Source of the DNA: Acidobacteriota bacterium
Lineage (GTDB): Bacteria; Acidobacteriota; Thermoanaerobaculia; UBA5066
Length of the DNA: 43,696 nt
Reading direction: 5' to 3'
Assembly (NCBI GenBank): GCA_029567505.1
Contig: JAKPXO010000306.1
Coordinates: 1 to 43,696 of the forward strand
The stretch's first letter is position 1. The number at the start of each line of letters is the position of its first letter. Made by a program: the position numbers and the translations under genes. Below the pieces are notes generated by a model. The model did no database searches and had not been told where the DNA came from. It saw only the letters and a list, made by a program, of their open reading frames with translations. Shown piece by piece: positions 30,998 through 39,242 of this stretch.

Positions 30998-32073
30998 CCG
31001 CGGATCACGACCTTCTGGACGTAGGGGCTCGTCGAGAGCGCGAGGAGCGCGCCGTAGCCGGGCCAGAACTCGAGCTCGTCGCCCACCTTCACATTCTCCG
31101 CCGCATCCTCGACGTCGAGGATCAGATGATCGCTCGAGCCGCCGAGGACCGAGATGCCGGGCATGAGGGGCTCGATGCCGTCGACGACGACGTCCTGCCG
31201 GCCGAGGTTGCAGATCGCCCGGAGCCGCACGCCCCGGTCCTCGAACTCCGGCGTCCCGCCGAAGGCGTCCTGGCCGCGCTCCCCGATCGGCATCGACGGC
31301 TTCCGCTCCACCTCCACGACCTCCGCGACCATCTTGAACGTGTCCTGCCGGGTCCCCGGCCAGGGGCTCCGGTCGATGACGTTGCGGCCGAGGACGATCG
31401 CTTCGCCGATCCGGAACTGATTGATCTCCCACGGCATCTGCCCGCTCGCGAGGAGCGGGAGGTTCGCGCTGTTGCCGCCGGAGAGGACGTTCAGGTCGAG
31501 CCCCGAGGCCTCCCGGCATCGGTTCCTCACCTCGACGAGGGCGGTCATGTTCGCCTTCGTCGGGATGACGCCACCGTAGCAGGCGAGGTTGCAGCCGAGG
31601 CCGATCACCTCGACGTTCCGGAGCTTCGAAGCGCCCCGGACGATCTCGATGGCGCGGTCGGGCCAGACCCCCTCGCGCAGGTCGCCGACGTCGACCATGA
31701 CGATGACCTGGTGGCGGATGCCGTGGAGGACGGCGGCCTCGGAGAGGAGCTCGATCGTCCGGAGGTTGCTGTTGAGCGTGACGTTCGCGCAGCGGACGAC
31801 GTCGGCCGCGCGGCTTGGGGCGGGAATCCGGAGGAGCATGAGGGGCCGGTCGATCCCGGTGTCGGCCATCGACTGGAGGTTCCGGATGCGGCTGTCGGCG
31901 ACCATGTCGGCTCCGCCCGCCACCAGGGCGTTGACGACCGCCGGGTGGGCGCAGACGACTTTCGTCACCGCGGCGACCTGCGCCCCGTGCTCGTGGCAGA
32001 GGGCGACAACGGCCCGGGCGTTCTGGGCGATCCGGTCGGGGTAGATCTCGAGGCGGGGGGTCCGGATGAACAT
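30994..32073 (-). CDS. orr: Ornithine racemase (alanine racemase-fold, PLP-dependent)
   Basis: A 359-residue PLP enzyme of the ornithine/alanine racemase family, only distantly like the Alr next door. Lys38 in AAVTKVVCAHP is the predicted PLP lysine, and 'LSGGNSANLPLL' is characteristic of the ornithine racemase branch. It converts L-ornithine to D-ornithine, the substrate of the aminomutase. ATG 32073 lies eight bases after the stop of the glmL gene, with GAGGAG in between. Context (oraS, oraE, ortA, ortB, ord) makes the assignment firm. Confidence 0.88.
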   Translation of the reverse strand: MFIRTPRLEIYPDRIAQNARAVVALCHEHGAQVAAVTKVVCAHPAVVNALVAGGADMVADSRIRNLQSMADTGIDRPLMLLRIPAPSRAADVVRCANVTLNSNLRTIELLSEAAVLHGIRHQVIVMVDVGDLREGVWPDRAIEIVRGASKLRNVEVIGLGCNLACYGGVIPTKANMTALVEVRNRCREASGLDLNVLSGGNSANLPLLASGQMPWEINQFRIGEAIVLGRNVIDRSPWPGTRQDTFKMVAEVVEVERKPSMPIGERGQDAFGGTPEFEDRGVRLRAICNLGRQDVVVDGIEPLMPGISVLGGSSDHLILDVEDAAENVKVGDELEFWPGYGALLALSTSPYVQKVVIRG

Positions 32074-32081
32074 GGGGCTCC

Positions 32082-33434
32082 TCAGGGCCTCGCCGGCGCG
32101 TGCGCTTCGACCCACCGTCGGAAGGTCGCGCGGACGTCGTCGGGGTAGGCGTGGGCGAGAGTGCCGAGCGCGCTGAAGCGGTACTCGGCGTCGACGAGGA
32201 TCGTGGCGGACGAGTCGGGGAGGAGGTATCGGCCCGCGCCGGTGCAGACGGCGCGAAGGCACTCCGCCGCCCCCTCCACCTTCGTGAGCGCGCCGCCGGT
32301 CGCGACGACCAATCGGACGGCCGTGAGGTCTTTCCCTTTGACGACCTGCTTCCGGCCGGTCGGGGTGTAGAGGTCGGAGACGACCCCCGCGTGGCGGCGC
32401 GCGCCGATCGAGACGGCCCGATCGCAGAGCCAGCGCGTGAGCGCCTTCTGGCGTTCGGTGACGGGGAGAGCGGAGAGGTCGGCGAGGCGCTCCTCGCCGT
32501 CCGGCTCGTCCGCGAGCGCGACGACGTTTCGGGCGTTCACGTAGACGCCGAGGTCCCCCTCGACGGTCCGCTTCGCGCGCGGCTCCGGCTCGACGAGGCG
32601 GGAGTGCCAGTCGGCGCTCCCCTCGGTCACCGAATGGACGTCGGTCGTCGCGCCGCCGACGTCGAAGACGAGGCAGTCTCCCGCGACCTCGGCGAAGAGC
32701 TCGGCGCCGCGGAGGACGGCGCCGGGCGTCGGGAGGACCTCGTGGCGCGTCAGCCCCGCGAGGCGCTGCATCCCCGGCGCGTTCACGATGTGGCGGTTGA
32801 ACGCCTCGTGAACGAGCCGACGGAGCGGGTCGACGTTCAGGACGTCGACGTCGGGGAAGACGTTCTGGGCGACGTGGAGCTCGACGCCCGCGAGGCGGAA
32901 GATCTCGGTGACCGGGCGCCGGAGCGCGGCGTTCCCGGCGTAGAGGACCGGGACGCGGAGGCCGCCCGCGACCAGCGCGGCGAGCTTCTCGGCGTTCTTC
33001 AGGACGATCCCCTTCTCGCCGTGGTCGACCCCTCCGGCGAGGAGGACGAGGTTCGGGGAGATCGCGCGGATCTCGTCGAGCTCCCAGCTCTCGAGCTCGC
33101 CGGCCGTCACCAGCTTCACGATCCCGCCGGCGCCGAGCGCCGCCTCCCGGGCCGCCCGCGCCGTCATCGACATCGTCAGGCCGTGGACGGTCATCCGGAG
33201 GCCGCCGGCCGCCGAGCTGCTCACGAACGTCTCCGCGCCGGAGGGGTCGAGGCCGGACCGGGCCCGAAGGTCCGCCAGCGCCGCGTCGACGCCGATCCCG
33301 ACGTCCCCCGCGCCGACGCTCGTCGGGGCGAAACCCTGCGCGACGTGGTCGAAGCCTCCGGCCGCGAGGCGGACGAAGCCGTTCGCCTTCGTGATCGTCG
33401 AGCCGACTTCGAGCGTCAGGACCTCGATCTGCAT
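32082..33434 (-). CDS. glmL: GlmL/MutL-type protein, likely reactivating factor for the B12 aminomutase
   Basis: A 450-residue protein of the GlmL (MutL) family with an actin-like ATPase fold: LEVGSTITKA at the N-terminus, VLLAGGVDHG in the middle and FDVGGATTDVHS as the second phosphate-binding loop. These proteins accompany B12-dependent glutamate and ornithine mutases and are thought to remove damaged cobalamin. Here it lies directly after oraE, so its partner is most likely OraSE. The ribosome site is weak and a long GC hairpin precedes it, so its expression may be reduced relative to oraE. Confidence 0.85.
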   Translation of the reverse strand: MQIEVLTLEVGSTITKANGFVRLAAGGFDHVAQGFAPTSVGAGDVGIGVDAALADLRARSGLDPSGAETFVSSSAAGGLRMTVHGLTMSMTARAAREAALGAGGIVKLVTAGELESWELDEIRAISPNLVLLAGGVDHGEKGIVLKNAEKLAALVAGGLRVPVLYAGNAALRRPVTEIFRLAGVELHVAQNVFPDVDVLNVDPLRRLVHEAFNRHIVNAPGMQRLAGLTRHEVLPTPGAVLRGAELFAEVAGDCLVFDVGGATTDVHSVTEGSADWHSRLVEPEPRAKRTVEGDLGVYVNARNVVALADEPDGEERLADLSALPVTERQKALTRWLCDRAVSIGARRHAGVVSDLYTPTGRKQVVKGKDLTAVRLVVATGGALTKVEGAAECLRAVCTGAGRYLLPDSSATILVDAEYRFSALGTLAHAYPDDVRATFRRWVEAHAPARP

Positions 33435-33470
33435 CGCCGGCCTCGGGCCGCGCCTCCCGATGGGTGGATC

Positions 33471-33503
33471 GCGGGGCGCGGCCGGTTCCCGGCCGCGCCC
33501 CGC
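33471..33503. other. Perfect 15-base-pair hairpin between oraE and glmL
   Basis: Arms 33471-33485 and 33489-33503 are perfectly complementary around a TTC loop. It lies in the 82-base spacer between oraE and glmL. It could stabilise the upstream mRNA or partly terminate transcription; there is no T-run. Confidence 0.7.
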
Positions 33504-33516
33504 CGCTGCGTTCCGC

Positions 33517-35721
33517 TCAGGCCGCTCCGCGAGCCCGGAGCGTCTTCACCATCGCGTTGACGACGTGGATTCCCTTCGTGCCGCGCCCGAACGTCGCGTC
33601 GAGGCCGGTCTCCTTCGCCATCTCGCGGTTCACCTGCGTCCCGCCGGCGACGAGGACGACGCGATCGCGGATCCCCTTCTCGCGGCAGAGCTCGGCGAGC
33701 TTCTTCATCTGGGCACGGTGGACGTCGTTGTGGCTGATGATCGTGGAGATCAGGATGGCGTGAGCCCCGGTCTCGACGGCGGCGTCGACGAGCTTGCCGA
33801 CGGGGACCGACGTCCCGAGGTAGTGGTACTTCACGCCGTACTTCTCGATGCCGCCGTGCTTGATGTCGAGGATCTCGCGGAGGCCGACGCTGTGCTCGTC
33901 CTCGCCGACGGTACCGGCGACGACCTTCAGACCGACCTTCTTCACCGCGTCGCGCAGCTCCTGCTCGGGGAGGATCGTCTCCTTCTCCGGGATCTTCAGC
34001 GTCGACCGGTCGACGTCGAACGCGACCTTCCCCTTCACCTCGACGAAGCACCCCTCCGCCGGGTGGAGGACCATGACGTTGATGACCTCGGGGTCGACGA
34101 GCCCCATCTTCTTCGCCATCTCGACGGCGTAGACCGGGGCGATGTCCTCGTTCTCGGGGACGAAGAGCTGGACGAGGACCGTCCCGTCGCCCGCCCATTC
34201 GGCCTCGGGCTTGATCGCCGTCCCCTTCCGGTAGGGGAGCGTCTTCTCGAGCCGCCGGTGGCAGTTGTCCTCCGGGTCGAGCTCGTCGATGAAGACGATC
34301 TTCGAGGGGTCGCAGAGCGTGCAGCCACCGATCGGGTCGCAGGCCTTCGCCGCGCTCGCGGGGAGGTGGTTCGTCCCGAAGTGGTCGCAGACGGGGGCCA
34401 GGTAGTCCGCGTCGCGCGGGACGAGCGAGCCGGCGCCGACGCCCCCCTTCCCGTCGCGGGCGATGCCGTCGCCGCTCCGCTCGGGGTACTTCGCCGAGTC
34501 GACGAAGAAGCCCTTCTCGACCGCCGCGAAGTAGCCGCCCACCTCGAGGACCTCCTCGAGGAACGCGACGGCGCGCTCCTTCAGGTCGCGCACCATCTCG
34601 CCGAGCGGCCCGTCGTTCTTAAGCTCGACGAGCTCCTTGATCCCGTCGAGGGCGGCCCAGGTCTGCTTGACGGTCTGGACGCCGCGGATGTTGTTGTAGT
34701 GCCACGGCACGTTCCGCCCCTCGTCGGGGGTGATCGTGCTCTGGATGTCGGCCCGGGTGAGCATCGAGATGAGCGTGTCGACCGTGTGGGTCCTCACCGC
34801 CTCCTCGATGTCGGCCTCGATGTAGCGGGTGTTCTGCTGCGCCCGCATCCGGTAGTCGCTGAAGAAGTCGCGGAGCGCGACGGCGTACGGCAGGTCGTAC
34901 CAGAGCTTCGGGGCGGGCGGGGAGTTCGGCGGGACGGTGGAGAGGCCGATGAGGTCCTTCTCCATCCCGACGCCGACCGAGAACGCGCAGTTGATCCCGT
35001 GCTGGACCATCAGCTCGGGCATGACGAGCCAGCCCGCCTTGGCGGTGGCGTTCGCGTTGTGGGCGCCGTCGATCTGGAAGATCCGCGCCCCGGCCATGAC
35101 CTTCTTCGCCTCCGCCGCGTCGACGAAGGAGCGGTACATGTTCACGTTCCGGTAGAGGACGTTGTACTGCGGGTCCTGGTGGGCCCCGTTGATCCCCTCC
35201 TCGGCGAAGAGGACGGCGACCTCGGGGCCGGCGACGCCGGAGACGTAGGAATGGAAGTTGATCGGGCGCCCGACCTCCTTCTCGATCTCGTCGCACGCCT
35301 TGCGGCTCGCCCGGATCTGCTTGCGCGTGATCGGGACGCCGCCGATCCCCTCGGGCGTCCCCTCGAGGAGGCCGTCGATGTGGCTCTGGCCGGTCGTCCG
35401 GATGACCATGATGTGGTCGGCGCCGTGCCAGGCGGCCATCCGCATCCGGCGGAGGTCGTCCTCGAAGCGGCCCGAGGCGATCTCGGTCGTCACGACGCAG
35501 CTCGGCTGCGGGTCGATGTTGTCGAAGTACTTGCTCGCCGGGAGGCCGATCGACCTCTCGAGGGGCTTCGACATGTCGCGGAAGTGGAACGGCCCCATGT
35601 CGACGCCGCCCTGCGGCACGTCGCGCCAGGTCCAGCCCTTCCGCGGCGGGTGGTAGCCCTCGAGCCCCTCGAGGATCTTCTCGACGTCGAGCTTCTGGTT
35701 CGGAGGAGTCGGCTTCGTCAT
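33517..35721 (-). CDS. oraE: D-ornithine 4,5-aminomutase large subunit (B12 and PLP dependent)
   Basis: A 734-residue subunit that binds both adenosylcobalamin and PLP and moves the terminal amino group of D-ornithine from C5 to C4, giving 2,4-diaminopentanoate. The cobalamin motif DxHxxG is DEHSVG, with His610 as the lower axial ligand. Lys621, eleven residues later, matches the PLP lysine at the same spacing in the clostridial enzyme (His618/Lys629 as I recall them). The N-terminal TIM-barrel part contains 'GLPASKYFDNIDPQPS'. ATG 35721 lies seven bases after the oraS stop with TGAGGAAG before it. Length is normal for the family. Confidence 0.93.
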   Translation of the reverse strand: MTKPTPPNQKLDVEKILEGLEGYHPPRKGWTWRDVPQGGVDMGPFHFRDMSKPLERSIGLPASKYFDNIDPQPSCVVTTEIASGRFEDDLRRMRMAAWHGADHIMVIRTTGQSHIDGLLEGTPEGIGGVPITRKQIRASRKACDEIEKEVGRPINFHSYVSGVAGPEVAVLFAEEGINGAHQDPQYNVLYRNVNMYRSFVDAAEAKKVMAGARIFQIDGAHNANATAKAGWLVMPELMVQHGINCAFSVGVGMEKDLIGLSTVPPNSPPAPKLWYDLPYAVALRDFFSDYRMRAQQNTRYIEADIEEAVRTHTVDTLISMLTRADIQSTITPDEGRNVPWHYNNIRGVQTVKQTWAALDGIKELVELKNDGPLGEMVRDLKERAVAFLEEVLEVGGYFAAVEKGFFVDSAKYPERSGDGIARDGKGGVGAGSLVPRDADYLAPVCDHFGTNHLPASAAKACDPIGGCTLCDPSKIVFIDELDPEDNCHRRLEKTLPYRKGTAIKPEAEWAGDGTVLVQLFVPENEDIAPVYAVEMAKKMGLVDPEVINVMVLHPAEGCFVEVKGKVAFDVDRSTLKIPEKETILPEQELRDAVKKVGLKVVAGTVGEDEHSVGLREILDIKHGGIEKYGVKYHYLGTSVPVGKLVDAAVETGAHAILISTIISHNDVHRAQMKKLAELCREKGIRDRVVLVAGGTQVNREMAKETGLDATFGRGTKGIHVVNAMVKTLRARGAA

Positions 35722-35728
35722 CGCTTCC

Positions 35729-36088
35729 TCACGCGGCTCCGAAGAGCCCCTGCAGGACGGAGGCGTCGTCGAGGATCGCCTGCGCCGCGCCGCGGAGGTC
35801 CTTCCCCGACTTCTGCGAGAGCTTCAGGACGACGTGCCCCGCTCCCTTGCCGAGGAGGCCGGCGTCGGAGATCCGCTGGACGACGCCCTGGGTCGTGACG
35901 GAGTCGATCCCCATCCGAAGGAGAACGGCGCGCTCGATCGAAGGGCTCGTGTGCCCCTTCGCGAGGTCGAGGATCGGCGCGACGACCTCGTTCGTCAGCT
36001 TCCAGAAACGTTCCCTGAGCTCCTCGTCGCTCAGCTTCGCGAGGGCGGCGCGGCGCTCCTCGAATCGGGCGATCCTGTCGTCGGTCAT
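35729..36088 (-). CDS. oraS: D-ornithine 4,5-aminomutase small subunit
   Basis: A 119-residue protein matching OraS in size and position. It begins MTDDRIARFEERRAALAKL and contains 'AKGHTSPSIERAVLLRMG', a stretch typical of the small subunit. It pairs with OraE in the aminomutase and has no cofactor motif of its own. ATG 36088 is preceded by GGAGACGACGAG. It ends seven bases before the oraE start. Confidence 0.92.
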   Translation of the reverse strand: MTDDRIARFEERRAALAKLSDEELRERFWKLTNEVVAPILDLAKGHTSPSIERAVLLRMGIDSVTTQGVVQRISDAGLLGKGAGHVVLKLSQKSGKDLRGAAQAILDDASVLQGLFGAA

Positions 36089-36103
36089 CTCGTCGTCTCC
36101 AGG

Positions 36104-36150
36104 GGCGGGCGCGGCCCGCCGGGTCGTCCGCCCCGGCGCGGCGCCGGGGC
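36104..36150. other. Two hairpins in the ortB-oraS spacer
   Basis: A seven-pair hairpin (36104-36110 with 36114-36120) is followed by a ten-base inverted repeat GCCCCGGCGC/GCGCCGGGGC (36130-36139 with 36141-36150, one base between). Both lie in the 68-base space between ortB and oraS. Confidence 0.6.
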
Positions 36151-36156
36151 GAGGTG

Positions 36157-37563
36157 TCAGGCGAGGTCTTCGGCGGCCCGGCGGACCCAGGCCGCGTCCT
36201 TCTTGACGTCGGCGGCGAGGAAGGCGACGTCGGCGTCGCTCCACTTCTCCGCCGGGTAGAGCTTCGCGGCGTTCTTCAGGTACGAGCGGCGGAGCTTGTC
36301 CATGTCCTGGACGCGGCCCCTCACCATCTCGAGCGAGGCGGGGAGGACGATCGTCTTCCCCGGGACGTTCTCCGCCGGGTCGCCGACCCGCACCTCGATC
36401 CCGTTCTCGCGGGCGAAGGAGAGCTGGCGGTTGTGGTGCTTCCCGGCGCCGGTGTACTCGGTCTCCTGGACGACGACGACCTGGTCGCGCTCCATCTGGC
36501 GGGCGAGGGTCACGGCGGCCGTCAGGCTCGTGTTCCCCGCGGGGCCGCGCTCGAGCCCCTCCAGCTTCGTCATCAGCTCGGTGACGTAGAAGACCTCCCC
36601 CTGGCTGACGAGCTGGTACTCGTCCATGTAGCGCAGGCTCCGCGCCGCGTTCCGCGGCACGTCGACCCGGTCGGGCCAGGTGGCGAACGGGACGCCGAAG
36701 CCGGTGTGCCCCGTCGTGAAGCTCTTCCGGTTGAAGTCGCGGTCGGAGGCCATGTGGAGGCCGGCGAGGTCGACGGAGCAGGCGACGACGCGCGTCCCCG
36801 TGCAGCCTTCCGCGAGGAGGCCGCGCGCCGTGCCGGTGAGGTTCCCGCCGCCCGCGTGCGTGACGACGACGGCGTCGGGGTCGCGGCGATAGCGCTCGCG
36901 GACCTGCCGGGCGATCTCGACGCCGAGCGTCTCGACGCCCCGGATGCCGAACGGCGTGTAGAGGCTCGCGTTGAAGAACCCGGTCTCCTCGAGCGTCTTC
37001 AGGAGGATGAAGAAGAGCTCCGGCCCGACCGAGAGGCGCTGCACCTCGGCGCCGTACGCCTCGCAGGCGCGCGACTTCTCGACGATCTCCGGCTGGCCGA
37101 CGCCGCGGCTGTCGAAGACCTCCTGGAGGATGATGCACTTCAGGTCGCGCATCGCCGCCTGGCTCGCGACGCCGGCGCCGTAGTTGCCGCTCGTCGCCGC
37201 GATGACTCCCTCGTAGCCCCGCTTCTTCGCCTCGTATGCGCTGATCGAGGCGCGCCGCGCCTTGAAGGAGCCGGAAGCGTTCGCCGCCTCGTCCTTCACG
37301 AGGATCCGCGCCCCCTTGCCGGGAGCCGCGGTCGAGCGGACCGCTTCGGTCAGGCGCGTCAGCTCGTAGAGCGGCGTGTTTCCGACCTTCGTCTCCGCCT
37401 GGATGCGGGCGATGTCGTCGAGCGAGTAGCCAGTCTCGGCCATCATCCGCTCGTAGTCGAAGGCGACGGGGGACGAGACGTAGGTGTCGTAGTCGATCCC
37501 GAGGCTCGCCTTCATGACCTCGTTCTTCCGGGAGAGGACGGCGGCGTAGCTCGTATCGCGCAT
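36157..37563 (-). CDS. ortB: 2-amino-4-oxopentanoate thiolase, PLP-binding beta subunit
   Basis: A 468-residue fold-type II PLP enzyme. Lys101 in NASGSFKARRAS is the predicted PLP lysine, and 'THAGGGNLTGTARGL' is the phosphate-binding glycine-rich loop. With OrtA it cleaves 2-amino-4-oxopentanoate with CoA into acetyl-CoA and D-alanine. ATG 37563 follows the ortA stop by one base, with GGAGGG overlapping the end of ortA, so the two are translationally coupled. Confidence 0.92.
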   Translation of the reverse strand: MRDTSYAAVLSRKNEVMKASLGIDYDTYVSSPVAFDYERMMAETGYSLDDIARIQAETKVGNTPLYELTRLTEAVRSTAAPGKGARILVKDEAANASGSFKARRASISAYEAKKRGYEGVIAATSGNYGAGVASQAAMRDLKCIILQEVFDSRGVGQPEIVEKSRACEAYGAEVQRLSVGPELFFILLKTLEETGFFNASLYTPFGIRGVETLGVEIARQVRERYRRDPDAVVVTHAGGGNLTGTARGLLAEGCTGTRVVACSVDLAGLHMASDRDFNRKSFTTGHTGFGVPFATWPDRVDVPRNAARSLRYMDEYQLVSQGEVFYVTELMTKLEGLERGPAGNTSLTAAVTLARQMERDQVVVVQETEYTGAGKHHNRQLSFARENGIEVRVGDPAENVPGKTIVLPASLEMVRGRVQDMDKLRRSYLKNAAKLYPAEKWSDADVAFLAADVKKDAAWVRRAAEDLA

Positions 37564-37564
37564 C

Positions 37565-37843
37565 TCAGCCCTCCCGGAGACCGATGTGGAGCAGCTCCGG
37601 CACCGTCGCGCCGAAGCTGTGGTCGTAGGACGGGTTGACCGCCCGGAGGACGCCGCGGTGCGTCCGGCCGATCAAACTCTTCACAGCGACCTCCTGCCCG
37701 ATCTCGGCCTCCTCCGTGAGGAACCCCGAGAGCCGCAGGACGTAAGGGGTCTTCGCCGTGTCTTCGGGAAGGCCGGGGGCCCGCTCCTCGGGTTTCAGGA
37801 CGACCGACTCGATCTCCACCCAGGTCCCCTTCGCGACGTTCAT
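37565..37843 (-). CDS. ortA: 2-amino-4-oxopentanoate thiolase, alpha subunit
   Basis: A 92-residue protein with the size and sequence character of OrtA ('YVLRLSGFLTEEAEIGQEV' and 'NPSYDHSFGATVPELL'). It is the small partner of OrtB. GGGAGG stands six bases before ATG 37843. It lies between ord and ortB in the conserved order of the ornithine cluster. Confidence 0.92.
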   Translation of the reverse strand: MNVAKGTWVEIESVVLKPEERAPGLPEDTAKTPYVLRLSGFLTEEAEIGQEVAVKSLIGRTHRGVLRAVNPSYDHSFGATVPELLHIGLREG

Positions 37844-37874
37844 CGGCTGCCTCCCGCCGCGCGCGGCGCGGCCG

Positions 37875-37900
37875 GAGAGGGCCGGGTGCCCGGCCCTCTC
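37875..37900. other. Perfect 12-base inverted repeat between ord and ortA
   Basis: GAGAGGGCCGGG (37875-37886) and CCCGGCCCTCTC (37889-37900) are separated by TG. It lies in the 76-base spacer after ord and would form a strong hairpin in the mRNA. No T-run follows. Confidence 0.65.
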
Positions 37901-37919
37901 CCCATCGGCTCGTGGACGG

Positions 37920-38960
37920 TCAGACCCGGCGGCGGTACGCGCTCTCGCCCATGAGGGCGGCGGGCACCGGCAGGTCGCACATGCTCTTCAGGCCCGGCGT
38001 CGCCGCGACGACGTGCGGGATCATGTTCACGGCGACGCCCATCGTCGCGATGCCGCCGGCGATCTCGGGGCCGGTCGACATGTGGATCTCGGGCTTGCCG
38101 AAGATGTTGATGTAGTCGCCCGTCCCCTGCCCCTCGAGGTGCGGGTGGATCTGCTGCGGGTGGACCAGCTTCACGACCGGCTTGTCGTTCGCGTAGCCGA
38201 CGGCGACGTGCGCGCAGCCGGCGACCATCCCCGGCTGCACCTTCACGTGCGGCGTCTCGCGGTAGACCTTGCTGACGATCGGCTCGCGGCTCTCCTCGAT
38301 CCGGGTGACGCCGAGGCCGAGCGCCTCGCTGATCATCCGGATGCTCTCGGGGAAGCCGACGTGCCCGACGATCGAGCCGTCGGCCACGCCCTTCGCGAAG
38401 CCCTCGGGGGTCGTCCCGACGCCCTGCGTCTTCATGACGGTCGGGCCGTAGGGACTGAGGTCGTTCACGCGGCTCGCCTCGATCCGCTCCACCTTGTGGC
38501 AGACGCCGGAAAGGGCGACGACGAGGAGGTCGAGGACGAAACCGGGGTTGACGCCCGTGCCGAGGATCGAGACGCCGTTCGCCTTCGCGAGCGCGTCGAG
38601 CTCGGCGGCGAGCGCGGGGCTCTGCGCCTCGGGGGCCGACATCTCCTCGGCGATCGAGATGCAGTTGATCCCGGCCGAGAGGATCCTCTTCAGGTCGGGC
38701 ATCTGCTCCTTCGTCCAGGAGGTCGTCGCGATGACGACGAGGTCGACCTTAGCCTTGTCGAGGACGCTCGCCGGATCGCTCGTCACGGCGACGCCGAGCT
38801 TCCGGCCGGCGCCGAGGACCTCGCCGAGGTCCTTCCCGACGTAGTCGGGCCTCATGTCGATGCCGCCGACGAGCTCGAGGCCGTCCTTCTCGAGCATCAG
38901 GCGTGCCATGCCGCTTCCCATGGCGCCGAGGCCCCACTGGACCACACGGAACTTCTTCAT
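37920..38960 (-). CDS. ord: 2,4-diaminopentanoate dehydrogenase
   Basis: A 346-residue NAD(P)-dependent dehydrogenase. The Rossmann motif GLGAMGSGMAR is at about 10-20; 'ILGTGVNPGFVLDLL' and the C-terminal 'PVPAALMGESAYRRR' are typical of the DAPDH family. It oxidatively deaminates 2,4-diaminopentanoate to 2-amino-4-oxopentanoate. GGAGGATTCCA precedes ATG 38960. It is the first gene of the operon; the promoter should lie in the 282-base divergent region to its right. Confidence 0.92.
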   Translation of the reverse strand: MKKFRVVQWGLGAMGSGMARLMLEKDGLELVGGIDMRPDYVGKDLGEVLGAGRKLGVAVTSDPASVLDKAKVDLVVIATTSWTKEQMPDLKRILSAGINCISIAEEMSAPEAQSPALAAELDALAKANGVSILGTGVNPGFVLDLLVVALSGVCHKVERIEASRVNDLSPYGPTVMKTQGVGTTPEGFAKGVADGSIVGHVGFPESIRMISEALGLGVTRIEESREPIVSKVYRETPHVKVQPGMVAGCAHVAVGYANDKPVVKLVHPQQIHPHLEGQGTGDYINIFGKPEIHMSTGPEIAGGIATMGVAVNMIPHVVAATPGLKSMCDLPVPAALMGESAYRRRV

Positions 38961-39230
38961 TGGAATCCTCCTGCCAGACCGCCCGTTCGAACCGCCCGGC
39001 GGGGAGCCGCAGGCAGGAACAGTGGCGCCGTCCGACCGTGGATTCTACCGGGAATCCGCGCGTCGAGGCCGCTTCGATCCAGCCAACGCGCAGACCGGCA
39101 TCGGTCTTGGACGGTCCGCGGCGTTCGAGTCCGAGGTCGTTTCGTGAGCCCGTCGCAGCGATTCGTCGGGTGGCGGTCTCGCCGCGGCACGACCGACGCC
39201 TCGCCGGCCTCCCGTTGAGATCGAGGCGCT

Positions 39231-39236
39231 AAACTG
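39231..39236 (+). promoter_or_regulatory. Putative -10 box for the spermidine synthase-like gene, leaderless
   Basis: TAAACT followed by six bases and ATG 39243, with no Shine-Dalgarno sequence. A TTGAGA at 39216-39221 is too close to serve as its -35. Confidence 0.4.
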
Positions 39237-39242
39237 AGTCGG

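Noticed and set aside
39216-39221. TTGAGA as a -35 box for the gene at 39243
   Set aside because: Only nine bases separate it from the -10-like TAAACT; about 17 are needed.
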